NCBI RefSeq assembly: GCF_000745475.1
Contig: NZ_JQJJ01000008.1
Span: 682,001-746,000 of the forward strand
Direction: 5' to 3'
DNA: 64,000 nt
Source: Allobosea sp. UNC402CLCol
Lineage (GTDB): Bacteria > Pseudomonadota > Alphaproteobacteria > Rhizobiales > Beijerinckiaceae
Part shown: in pieces, positions 36,323 through 44,574 of the stretch
Position numbering within the stretch: the stretch's first letter is position 1
How the letters are laid out: each line of letters opens with the position of its first letter
The notes under the pieces: generated by a model
What the model saw: the letters and a program-made list of their open reading frames with translations, nothing else
What the model was told of the DNA's origin: nothing
Database searches by the model: none
Translations under genes and position numbers: made by a program

Positions 36323-37369
36323 TCAGCCCCCGAGCCAGTGCCGCGCCAGCCGCGTCGCCGGCCGCTCGAAACAGCGATGGAGCAGCAGCGCCGCGACGAC
36401 CGCGCCGGTCAGCGCGAGCACGATGTAAAGCGCCGGCCAGGCCAGCCCCACCCGCAGCACGGCCTCGCGCATGCCCCGGATCACGAAGGGGTGGACGAGG
36501 TAGAGCGCATAGGAGGCGTCACCGACCGCCGCCAGCGCCTTGACCGGCAGCAGCGGTACGATGCCCTCCCGGCCGCAGGAAGCCGCCAGCACCAGCAGCA
36601 GGGCCGCCGATCCGCGCCAGAGCACGCTGCTCCAGCCGCCATCGGTTCCCGGAACATGCGCCGCGGCAACCAGCACCGCAACGCCGGCCGCCGCGACCGC
36701 GATCCGCACCACGCCATGCAGGCGCAAGCCTCGCCCGCGCAACACCGCGATACCCATGCCGGCGGCGAATTCGAGGACGATCGGCTGCCCCCAGAACGCG
36801 AAGGGCAACGGCGTCGGCCCGCCCAGGCTCTCCGCTGCGACCAGCAGCGCCAGCGCCAGCGCGACCGCCGGCAAGGTCCAGCGCGCCGGCAGCAGGAGCC
36901 CGACGGCGAACAGGGCGTAGAACAGCATCTCGTAATTCAGCGTCCAGCCCAGCGAATAGACCGGCTGCACCACCCCTTGCGTCGAGACCATGGGCCAGAA
37001 CAGATAGGAGCCGAGGATCTGGCCGAAGCTCGGCGCGCCCGAATTGAGAAGCGCCGGAACGGCGAGGCCGACCAGCAGGAACAGCGTCGTCATCGCCCAG
37101 TAGAGCGGCACGATGCGGGCGAGGCGCCGCCTCAGGAAGGTGAGCGAAGCACCCTGCCGCCCGAACAGGTCCTGCGAGGCATGGACCATGATGAAACCGG
37201 AGACGACGAAGAAGATATCGACTCCGGCCATCCAGGGCAGCATGTCGTTGCGGGCGAAGGCGAGCCCCGCGCGCTCCGCCACGATGGCGGCATCGGGCTG
37301 GACATGGTGCACGGCGACCATGAACGCCGCGAGCGCGCGCAGGACCTGAATGGAATGGATGGGCTGCAC
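36323..37369 (-). CDS. Acyltransferase family 3 protein
   Basis: The 348-residue membrane protein has about ten helices. The family's opening IQVLRALAAFMVAVHHVQPD supplies the conserved Arg and His, and VDIFFVVSGFIM follows. It would transfer an acyl group to a polysaccharide or glucan at the inner membrane (ExoZ/OpgC/OafA-type). The opgH gene 3 kb away makes a glucan substrate conceivable, but there is no operon link. Confidence 0.88.
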   Translation of the reverse strand: MQPIHSIQVLRALAAFMVAVHHVQPDAAIVAERAGLAFARNDMLPWMAGVDIFFVVSGFIMVHASQDLFGRQGASLTFLRRRLARIVPLYWAMTTLFLLVGLAVPALLNSGAPSFGQILGSYLFWPMVSTQGVVQPVYSLGWTLNYEMLFYALFAVGLLLPARWTLPAVALALALLVAAESLGGPTPLPFAFWGQPIVLEFAAGMGIAVLRGRGLRLHGVVRIAVAAAGVAVLVAAAHVPGTDGGWSSVLWRGSAALLLVLAASCGREGIVPLLPVKALAAVGDASYALYLVHPFVIRGMREAVLRVGLAWPALYIVLALTGAVVAALLLHRCFERPATRLARHWLGG

Positions 37370-37411
37370 GCGATCTCGATGTTTTCCGAAGGACGGGTCT
37401 GTGGAAGGCGC

Positions 37412-38416
37412 TCAGCCAAACCACAACCGCTTGGGATCGTCGAGGCCGAAACGCGGCAGATTGGCCGCGATCGCCGCAAGCCCCTGCTCGGCGGCATCCT
37501 GCGCCGTGATGACATGCAGGGCGAAGCGCGCCGCGAGAGCCTCCATCGGCGGCTTGCCCGCGAAGACGGCCTTGACGGTCGCGCGATCGGCCAGCGGCAG
37601 GAGCTTTGGCGCGATGCCGCCCGCGATGAAGACCCCGCCCGTCGCCTTGAACGAGAGGGCGAGATCGCCCGCGACGCGCGCGAGCAGGCGCCAGAAGCAG
37701 ACGACCGTCATCAGCGCCGCCGGATTTCCGTCCAGCGCGAGGCGGCTGATATCGGCAGCGCTGGTATCGGCCTCCGCCATGCCCGAGGTTGCGACCACGG
37801 CGCGGTGGAGGCGGACGAGCCCGTCGCCGCTGAGCAGATGCTCGACCGTGAGGCGCGGCAGCCCGGCCGCCAGCACCGGCCACATCCGCTGTTCCGTCGG
37901 GTCTTCCGGGCCAATGCCGATATGCCCTGCCTCGGTCGGGATCAGGAAACCGCGCTCGCCGCGCGTCAGCAACGCCGAGGCGCCGAACCCCGTACCCGGA
38001 CCGAGCACGAGCTTCACCCCCTCCGGCTCCGGATCACCCTCGACCAGCGTCTCGACATCGCCCGGATTCAAGACCGCGAGGGAAGCCGCGAGGGCTTCGA
38101 AATCATTGACCAGGAGCCCTTGGTTCAAGCTGAGAGCCTGGGCGATCCGCGGCCCGTCGAACTGCCAGCTCGCATTGGTCAACTGGGCGCTGCGGCCATC
38201 GAGCGGCCCGGCCACGGCGAGGATCGCCGAGCGCGGCCGTTCCGGCAGTTCGGCGATGACGCTCTCGAAAGCCGCTTCCGGCGTCGGGTAGCTGCCCGTG
38301 CCGATCCGCGCCAGGGCACGCTGCGGGCTGTCTGGATCCCCCGCCAGCGAGAGCCGGCAGTTCGTGCCGCCGATATCGGCGAGCAGGACGGGATAGGCGA
38401 TCGATGGCGGGCGCAT
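37412..38416 (-). CDS. glk: Glucokinase
   Basis: The 334-residue protein is of the bacterial Glk (non-ROK) type. The phosphate loop LLADIGGTNCRLSLA is near residues 11-25, with LGPGTGFGASAL, TEAGHIGIGP and a C-terminal GGIAPKLLP. It phosphorylates glucose with ATP. Its start codon overlaps the stop of the upstream isomerase gene (TGATG). Confidence 0.9.
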   Translation of the reverse strand: MRPPSIAYPVLLADIGGTNCRLSLAGDPDSPQRALARIGTGSYPTPEAAFESVIAELPERPRSAILAVAGPLDGRSAQLTNASWQFDGPRIAQALSLNQGLLVNDFEALAASLAVLNPGDVETLVEGDPEPEGVKLVLGPGTGFGASALLTRGERGFLIPTEAGHIGIGPEDPTEQRMWPVLAAGLPRLTVEHLLSGDGLVRLHRAVVATSGMAEADTSAADISRLALDGNPAALMTVVCFWRLLARVAGDLALSFKATGGVFIAGGIAPKLLPLADRATVKAVFAGKPPMEALAARFALHVITAQDAAEQGLAAIAANLPRFGLDDPKRLWFG

Positions 38417-39195
38417 CAGAGCGGCTTTCGCCAGGGCGCGAACCAGCCGAGCCCCTCCAGCGTCCCGTGCTCCGGCTTGTACTCGCAGCCGACGAAGCCG
38501 CCATAGCCGAGCGCGTCGAGCTCGGCGAAGAGCCGGGGATAGTCGGGGCCGGAGGCATCGGGCTCGTGCCGGCCATTGGCCCGCGCGATCTGGACATGGC
38601 CGACGAGTGGGTAGAGCGCCTTGAGCTTGCCCGACACGTCGCCATGGATCAGCGCGCAGTGATACATGTCGAATTGCAGCTTCACGTTCGGCCGCCCGGC
38701 CTCGCGCACATAAGCGGCGGCCCGGTCGAAATCGTTGAGGAAATAGCCCGGCATGTCCTTGCCGTTGATCGGCTCGAGCAGAAGGTCGATGCCGTGCTCG
38801 CCGAGCCTGTCGGCGGCATAGGCGATCGAGGCACGATAGGTTTTCTGTGCGGTCGGGTCGTCGGGGTCGGCAAGCCCCGCCATCATGTGCAGGCGTGGGA
38901 CGCCGGTCTCATGGACATAGGCCAGCGCCGTATCGACGGAAGCCTTGAACTCCGCCTCGCGCCCGGCCAGCGCCGCGATGCCGCGCTCTCCGGCCGCCCA
39001 GTCGCCCGGCGGCAGGTTGAACAGTGCCTGCTCCAACTCGCCGCCGGCCAGCGCCAGCCCGACCTGCTCGGGCGCATGCTCATAGGGGAACAGGAATTCG
39101 ACGGCCTCGAACCCTGCTTCCGACGCAGCCTTGAAACGATCGAGGAAGCCCCACTCCGTGAACATCATCGAGAGATTGGCGGCAAAGCGCGGCAT
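38416..39195 (-). CDS. Hydroxypyruvate isomerase-like TIM-barrel protein (Hyi/OtnI family)
   Basis: The 259-residue xylose-isomerase-like barrel starts MPRFAANLSMMFTE and contains LLLEPINGKDMPGYFL, VKLQFDMYH and GFVGCEYKP, carrying the usual metal-binding Glu/Asp/His/Glu set. Family members isomerise hydroxypyruvate to tartronate semialdehyde or 2-oxotetronates. It overlaps glk, so the two are co-translated. No glyoxylate carboligase or tartronate reductase gene is nearby. Confidence 0.85.
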   Translation of the reverse strand: MPRFAANLSMMFTEWGFLDRFKAASEAGFEAVEFLFPYEHAPEQVGLALAGGELEQALFNLPPGDWAAGERGIAALAGREAEFKASVDTALAYVHETGVPRLHMMAGLADPDDPTAQKTYRASIAYAADRLGEHGIDLLLEPINGKDMPGYFLNDFDRAAAYVREAGRPNVKLQFDMYHCALIHGDVSGKLKALYPLVGHVQIARANGRHEPDASGPDYPRLFAELDALGYGGFVGCEYKPEHGTLEGLGWFAPWRKPL

Positions 39196-39214
39196 GAACG
39201 GCCTCTGGCAGACT

Positions 39215-39310
39215 TAGAGTAGTTTCGAGCGAAGCGGATACCGGTTCGCCTGAAGACAATGCGACACGACAAGGATCGAGAGCCTTTCCACGCTTCGGAG
39301 AAACGCGGGA
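39215..39310. repeat. Repeat-like intergenic element, type B (single copy here)
   Basis: The segment GTTTCGAGCGAAGCGGATAC, CGGTTCGCCTGAAG and nearby bases resembles a repeat I know to be frequent between genes in Hyphomicrobiales. Only one copy occurs in this window, so its repeat status rests on recollection. The 227-bp gap 39196-39422 holds nothing else I can name. Confidence 0.4.
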
Positions 39311-39422
39311 ACGCTCAAGGTCTGAACGACCGGCGCAAGCTAGCGCGCCGAGCCGGCCGCGTCATGACCCAACGCGACACGGCGGCGATGCGTTCCGACG
39401 GATAGCCTATGCGGTGATGGAT

Positions 39423-40181
39423 TCAGCTCTGCAGGATGGCGTAGACGTCGCCCGAGCCGGCTGTCCGAGGCAGCCCGCGCAGATAATCCCCCATCGCCTC
39501 GGCCGTGACGGCCTCCGCCAGCGCGAGCCTCTGGGTCTCCCCAAGTGCGACGTTGAAGCGATAGCGCCCGAGCGTTTCCAGCAGCGCCAGACAGCCCTCG
39601 GCGACATCGTGCTGGATCGTCTTGAACTCGAAGCAGATCACCTGCACCGGCTTGGTCAGCCCGGCCAGCACATGCGCCTCGAAGCCTTCGACATCGATCT
39701 TGAGCAGATGCGGCAGGCCGTATCGCGCGATCAGCTTGTCGAGCGTTGTGCAAGGCACCGTGATCTCGTGATCCCAGCCCTGCCCCGCCCTGCCCTCTGC
39801 ATCGGTCGCCGCGCCGATGAAGGCGGCCGAGGCGCTCGAGACCGCCGGATTGGCGCTGTCGATCCTGAGTGCGATCGAGCCCTCATGGTCGCCGCAGGCC
39901 GCCTCGATCAGCGTCACGCGCGGGTCGCGCCGATGGATCAGCCGGATGATCCGCGCCGGTCCCGGCTGCGGCTCCAGCGCCACCACGCGGGCGCCGAGGC
40001 GCCGGAAGGACGAGATCCGGTCGCCGACATGGGCGCCGATGTCGAAGACGAGGTCGCCGGGCGTCAGGAAGGCGCCGTGGAGCCGGTCCATCGCCGCCTG
40101 ACGTTCCTTGTCGCCATAATGCATTCTCAGGCTGCGCGAGAGCGCCTTCACCGTACCTTTGGGATAGGCGACGGCGTTCAT
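39423..40181 (-). CDS. FkbM family methyltransferase
   Basis: The 252-residue protein has the SAM-binding motif VFDIGAHVGD (about 45-54) and the FkbM-type VVALEPQPG, KIDVEGFEAHVL and FEFK motifs. It probably O-methylates a sugar. The ATG overlaps the opgH stop (ATGA), so it is made together with the glucan synthase. Modification of periplasmic glucans by methylation is a reasonable inference. Confidence 0.85.
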   Translation of the reverse strand: MNAVAYPKGTVKALSRSLRMHYGDKERQAAMDRLHGAFLTPGDLVFDIGAHVGDRISSFRRLGARVVALEPQPGPARIIRLIHRRDPRVTLIEAACGDHEGSIALRIDSANPAVSSASAAFIGAATDAEGRAGQGWDHEITVPCTTLDKLIARYGLPHLLKIDVEGFEAHVLAGLTKPVQVICFEFKTIQHDVAEGCLALLETLGRYRFNVALGETQRLALAEAVTAEAMGDYLRGLPRTAGSGDVYAILQS

Positions 40182-42007
40182 CCGCGCTCTCCCGCACCGA
40201 TGGCCGCCAGCACCGGCGGCGGCGCGAAATCCTCCGGAATGGCGCAGAGCCCATGTCGCGCCAGCCAGGCCCCGGCGGCCGGCAGCGCCGTCAGTATCGC
40301 GAAGGGGATCGCCAGCACATAGCCGGCCGTCAGCGGCAGCGACCAGAGGAGGACCGTCGGCGACAGCCAGGCCAGCGTCGCGAAGAGATAGGCTCCGAAC
40401 AGGAGATGCGGCCACAGGCCGGCGCAGGCCGTGCCGAAGGACAGCGCATGGGCATCGCGCGCCTGCCCGTTCCAGCCGATGTGCGCCCGGCCGAAGGCAA
40501 GCCCGATCATGAACAGCGTCGTGCGCAGGCTGGAGACGGCGCTCTGCAGGAAGCCGAACACGGTCTCGATGACGGCCGATGCAAGGAAGCGGGTGCCGCC
40601 GCCATGGCGCGCGGCACCGCCTTTTTCCAGCAGCGTATCGGCAAAGCCGGCGAGCTTCGGCACGAAATGCATCGTCAGGAACAGCCCATAGAGCCCTGCC
40701 GCCAGAACGACCGGATAATCGGCGATGGCGCGATCCTCGAAGACCTTGAACGGTAGCAGCGCGATCATCAAGGTCCAGGCCGGCAGGCCGAGGAACATCA
40801 GGATCGCCCAGACGAGCTGGAAGCGGCTCATCGGCTTCAATGCCGGCAGGTCGAGCAGCTTGAGATATTGCAGGTTCCCGAGGCACCAGCGCAGGTCACG
40901 CTTGGCGTAGTCGAGCATGGTCGGCGGGTTCTCCTCCCAGCTGCCACCCTCCACCGGCAAGACCCGAACCTCGTAGCCGGCCCGGCGCATCAGCACCGCC
41001 TCGACCTGATCATGGCTCATCACCGCCCCGCCAAGCGGCGGACCGCCCGGAAGCATCGGCAGATGGCAATGATCGCGGAAGGGCGCGATCCGCACCATGG
41101 CGTTGTGGCCCCAGAACGGCCCGCAATCGCCCCCCCACCACGCAGCGCCCATGGTGTAGGGCCGCATGCCGTGGCGCATGCCGAACTGGAAGATCCGGGC
41201 GAAGGCGGAGCGGCTGGGCATTCCGACCACCAGTGATTGCAGGATTCCGAGCTTCGGATACGCTTGCATCATTCGGGCCAACCCGAGCACGGCGTCGCCC
41301 GACATGACGCTGTCGGCATCGAGCGGCAGCATCAGCTCGTAGCGATCGCCCCAGCGCTCGCAGAAATCCCGGATGTTGCCGGCCTTGAAAGCAGCGTTGC
41401 TCACCCGCCGGCGATAGGTCAATCGCGCCGGCTCGCCGATCTCCTGCACCCATGCGCCGGCAAGCGCCTCCTCGGCAGCCGCCACGGCAGGCTCGCTGGT
41501 ATCCGACAGCACGAAATAGTCGAACCAGACGCCCTCGCCCGTGGCGTCGAGACTGTCCTTGACTGCCCTGAGCCGCCGGAAGGCCCGCGCGGGATCCTCG
41601 TTGCGCAGCGTCATCAGCACAGCCGTGCGCAGCATCAGCGACGCCGGCTTCCCGCCATCCGCGGCGAAGGGCGCCACCGCCTTCAGGCCATCGCGCCGGC
41701 CGTGCAGCAGCCACAGGCCGATCACCGCGTTCCAGAAGCCGAGCACCGTCCAGGGCGCGGCAAACAGGAAAGCCGTGAAGATCACGACATCCGCCGCGCT
41801 CCAGCCGCCGGTGCCAAGCACCTCGGCCAGCCCGGCGAGCAGCGCCACCAGCGTGCCGAGATTGAGCGCGAGCACAGCGAACCGCCGTTTCCGAAGGCTC
41901 GCGACGGATTGAAGGCCCGCCGGCGTCAGGCCGACCGGCTCGACATCTTGCGCGACCCGCGGGAACGTGGTCGGAGCGAGGTGCTGGTTCGTGACGGTAT
42001 CTGTCAT
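40178..42007 (-). CDS. opgH: Glucans biosynthesis glucosyltransferase (MdoH/OpgH)
   Basis: The 609-residue inner-membrane GT2 enzyme has two N-terminal helices, a cytoplasmic catalytic domain with LMTLRNEDP, PLDADSVMSG (metal-binding Asp) and RDLRWCLGNLQYL, and several C-terminal helices. It polymerises UDP-glucose into osmoregulated periplasmic glucan. It is shorter than E. coli OpgH (about 850 residues) because both tails are reduced. No opgG is present. The start codon overlaps a possible divergent start on the other strand. Confidence 0.9.
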   Translation of the reverse strand: MTDTVTNQHLAPTTFPRVAQDVEPVGLTPAGLQSVASLRKRRFAVLALNLGTLVALLAGLAEVLGTGGWSAADVVIFTAFLFAAPWTVLGFWNAVIGLWLLHGRRDGLKAVAPFAADGGKPASLMLRTAVLMTLRNEDPARAFRRLRAVKDSLDATGEGVWFDYFVLSDTSEPAVAAAEEALAGAWVQEIGEPARLTYRRRVSNAAFKAGNIRDFCERWGDRYELMLPLDADSVMSGDAVLGLARMMQAYPKLGILQSLVVGMPSRSAFARIFQFGMRHGMRPYTMGAAWWGGDCGPFWGHNAMVRIAPFRDHCHLPMLPGGPPLGGAVMSHDQVEAVLMRRAGYEVRVLPVEGGSWEENPPTMLDYAKRDLRWCLGNLQYLKLLDLPALKPMSRFQLVWAILMFLGLPAWTLMIALLPFKVFEDRAIADYPVVLAAGLYGLFLTMHFVPKLAGFADTLLEKGGAARHGGGTRFLASAVIETVFGFLQSAVSSLRTTLFMIGLAFGRAHIGWNGQARDAHALSFGTACAGLWPHLLFGAYLFATLAWLSPTVLLWSLPLTAGYVLAIPFAILTALPAAGAWLARHGLCAIPEDFAPPPVLAAIGAGERG

Positions 42008-42050
42008 GGATCGGCAGCAGGCGGGCTCGGACGGACGGGATCGGATCGGG

Positions 42051-43058
42051 ATGGCGCGGGAGCTAAAGACCGCAACCACGGCTGACGCAAGGGCAAAAGC
42101 CTTGGCACTTTGGTATGCCTCGCGCCGTGAATGCAGCCTGAATGAGGTGCCCCTGCCGTTGGCGGGGCCCGAGGACTGCCTCGTCACAACACTGTGGAGC
42201 GGCATCAGCCGGGGCACGGAGAAGCTGATCTTCGAGGGCCGCGTGCCGGTTTCCGAACATGACCGGATGCGCGCCCCGTTCCAGGAGGGCGCCTTCACCT
42301 TCCCGGTGAAATACGGCTACTGCGCCGTCGGCAGGGTCGATGCCGGCCCCCCTGACCTCATCGGCCGCACCGTCTTCTGCCTGCATCCACATCAGGACCG
42401 CTTCGTGGCGCCGCGCGATCGCCTGATCCTCGTCCCGGACGACGTGCCCCCGCGCCGCGCCATCCTCGCCGCAAACATGGAAACCGCGCTCAATGCGCAT
42501 TGGGATGCCGGTTCCGGCCCGGCTGACAGCATCGTGATCGTCGGCGGCGGCGTTCTCGGCCTGCTGGTCGGCTGGCTCGCCGCGCGTCTTCCCGGCGCCG
42601 AGGTCACGCTCGTCGATGTCGAACCCTGCCGGCAGGCGACGGCCGAACGGCTCGGCATCCGCTTCGCCCTGCCCGGCGCTGCGCCGCGGGACGCCGATAT
42701 CGTCTTCCATGCCAGCGCCAGCGCCGACGGGCTCGCCACCGCGATCGATTGCGCCGGGCGCGAAGCCCGCATCGTCGAGCTGAGCTGGTATGGCGCGGGA
42801 ACCGTGCCGGCGCCGCTCGGCGGCGCCTTCCATGCGCGGCGCCTCCGGCTGATCGCCTCGCAGGTCGGAATGATCCCGGCCTCGCGCCGCTCGCGCTGGG
42901 ACTGTGCGCGTCGCGCCCGGGTGGCGATGGCGCTCCTCGCCGACGACCGGCTGGATGCGTTGATCACGGAGGAAATCCCCTTCCGCGAAGCCCCCTCGCG
43001 GCTTCCCGCAGTGCTGTCCTGCGGCTGGAACGGGCTGGCGGCGGCGCTCCGGTATTGA
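42051..43058 (+). CDS. MDR-superfamily oxidoreductase lacking zinc ligands (BchC-like)
   Basis: The 335-residue protein has the MDR fold with the dinucleotide motif IVGGGVLGLLVGWLA (about 163-177) and acidic TLVDVEP, favouring NAD(H). The usual catalytic zinc residues are absent: SGISRGTEKLIFEG replaces the GxCGTDxH loop and KYGYCAVG replaces the GHE motif. The SGIS-x-GTE pattern resembles bacteriochlorophyllide dehydrogenase BchC. It leads a four-gene unit with the PTPS-like, GT4 and methyltransferase genes. An ATG at 42006 is an alternative start. The annotation 'zinc-binding alcohol dehydrogenase' would be misleading. Confidence 0.78.
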   Translation: MARELKTATTADARAKALALWYASRRECSLNEVPLPLAGPEDCLVTTLWSGISRGTEKLIFEGRVPVSEHDRMRAPFQEGAFTFPVKYGYCAVGRVDAGPPDLIGRTVFCLHPHQDRFVAPRDRLILVPDDVPPRRAILAANMETALNAHWDAGSGPADSIVIVGGGVLGLLVGWLAARLPGAEVTLVDVEPCRQATAERLGIRFALPGAAPRDADIVFHASASADGLATAIDCAGREARIVELSWYGAGTVPAPLGGAFHARRLRLIASQVGMIPASRRSRWDCARRARVAMALLADDRLDALITEEIPFREAPSRLPAVLSCGWNGLAAALRY

Positions 43059-43114
43059 CGGCGCATCCGTCAGGCGACCAAGACAGCCCGCCCCGCCGGC
43101 AGCAGGAGTGCGCC

Positions 43115-43516
43115 ATGTTTTCCGTCGAAGTCCGTGATCGCATCATGATCGGCCATTCCCTGCCCGATCCCTTCTTCGGGCCGGCGCAGAACATGCACGG
43201 TGCCACTTTCGTGGTCGATGTCGCCTTTTTCCGCGAGGCGCTGAATCGGCATAACGTCGTGGTCGATATCGGCGCGGCGCTCGACGTGCTCGCCGAAACC
43301 CTGAAACCACTGAAGTACCAGAACCTCGACGCGCTGCCGCAATTCGCGGGCGTGCTCACCACGACCGAATTCCTCTGCAAGCACATCTTCGACGCGATGG
43401 CGGCAGCCGCCAAATCCGGCGCGCTCGGCGCCGACGGGGCCGGGCTCGCCCGCATCCGCGTCACCCTCCACGAGACCGATCTCGCCCGCGCCAGCTACGA
43501 GGGCGCGCCCGCGTGA
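43115..43516 (+). CDS. Degenerate 6-pyruvoyltetrahydropterin synthase/QueD homologue
   Basis: The 133-residue protein aligns end to end with the PTPS/QueD fold: GHSLP with zinc-type His14, NMHGATF with His28, NVVVDIG, KPLKYQNLD, TTTEFL and VTLHETD. The catalytic Cys is Ala24, the third zinc His of HGH is Ala30, and the catalytic Asp-His pair (KPL-DH-x-NLD in active enzymes) is Lys67-Tyr68. The pterin-anchoring Glu120 remains. It therefore probably binds a pterin but does not do standard PTPS chemistry. The start follows AGGAG; the stop overlaps the next GTG (GTGA). Confidence 0.82.
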   Translation: MFSVEVRDRIMIGHSLPDPFFGPAQNMHGATFVVDVAFFREALNRHNVVVDIGAALDVLAETLKPLKYQNLDALPQFAGVLTTTEFLCKHIFDAMAAAAKSGALGADGAGLARIRVTLHETDLARASYEGAPA

Positions 43517-44574
43517 GCGGCATCGTCTTCGCCATCCCCGGCGACATCGACGCCCCGACCGGCGGCTACGGCTATGACCGGCGCCTCCTGCGGGAATGGC
43601 GGGCCGCCGGCGTCACCGCCCGCCACCTCGCCTTGCCCCCCACCTTTCCCTTCCCGACATCGGCAGATCTGGCGACGACCGAACGGCTTCTCGCCGAGAC
43701 CGCCCCCGACGACGTGCTGCTGGTCGACGGGCTGGCCTTCGGCGCGTTCCCCGAGGCGCTCGCGGCGCGGTTCTCGCAGCGCCTCGTCGCCCTCGTTCAC
43801 CACCCGCTCGCGCTGGAAACCGGCCTGGATCCGGAGACGATCGCGGCTTTGCGGCACAGCGAGAGGCTGGCGCTGCGCCATGCGCGTGCCGTCGTCGTGA
43901 CCAGCCCGGCGACGCGCGACACGCTCGTCGCGGACTACGGCGTCGCGCAGGATGGCATCGCCGTCGCCGTACCCGGCACCGATCCCGCCCCTCGGGCGAC
44001 CGCTGCCGACGGCTCCGAATTACGGCTGCTCGCCGTCGGCTCGATCATCCCCCGCAAGGCCTACGACGTCCTCATCGAGGCCCTCGCCACCATCGCCGAC
44101 CGGCACTGGACCCTGACTATCGCCGGTTCGCCGGACTACGCCCCCCGCCTGGCGGAGGAGCTGTGCGCCCGAATCGCCCGCTCCGGGCTGGCGGACCGCA
44201 TCTTGCTTGTCGGTGCCGTGGATTCGCAAAAGCTCGCGGAACTCTATGACAGGACCGATCTTTTCGTCATGCCGTCGCTCTATGAGGGCTACGGCATGGT
44301 GCTGACGGAAGCGCTCGCGCGCGGTCTGCCCATCGTCTGCACCTTGAGCGGCGCCGGCGCGGATGCCTTGCCCGAGGCGGCGGCCCTCAAGATCCTCCCC
44401 GGTGACGCGACAGCACTTGCCAAGGCCCTCGCAACCCTGATTGATGCGCCGGCTGAACGCCTCCGGCGGGCCGATGCCGCCTGGGCGGCGGCATCGGCGC
44501 TGCCGCGCTGGCGGGATACGGCACGGATCGTCGCGGAGGCATGCCTCGGCGACGGCGGCCGAAAGGTGGGATGA
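43513..44574 (+). CDS. Glycosyltransferase family 4 (GT-B fold)
   Basis: The 353-residue protein shows the GT4 pattern: an N-terminal Gly-rich loop (DIDAPTGGYGYDRRL), LAVGSIIPRKAYDVLIEAL at the domain start, and the donor-binding ADLF-like LFVMPSLYEGYGMVLTEALA. It moves a sugar from a nucleotide donor with retention. The start is GTG, overlapping the PTPS-like stop. Its acceptor is unknown; the operon suggests a small pterin-like molecule rather than a polysaccharide. Confidence 0.87.
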   Translation: MSGIVFAIPGDIDAPTGGYGYDRRLLREWRAAGVTARHLALPPTFPFPTSADLATTERLLAETAPDDVLLVDGLAFGAFPEALAARFSQRLVALVHHPLALETGLDPETIAALRHSERLALRHARAVVVTSPATRDTLVADYGVAQDGIAVAVPGTDPAPRATAADGSELRLLAVGSIIPRKAYDVLIEALATIADRHWTLTIAGSPDYAPRLAEELCARIARSGLADRILLVGAVDSQKLAELYDRTDLFVMPSLYEGYGMVLTEALARGLPIVCTLSGAGADALPEAAALKILPGDATALAKALATLIDAPAERLRRADAAWAAASALPRWRDTARIVAEACLGDGGRKVG

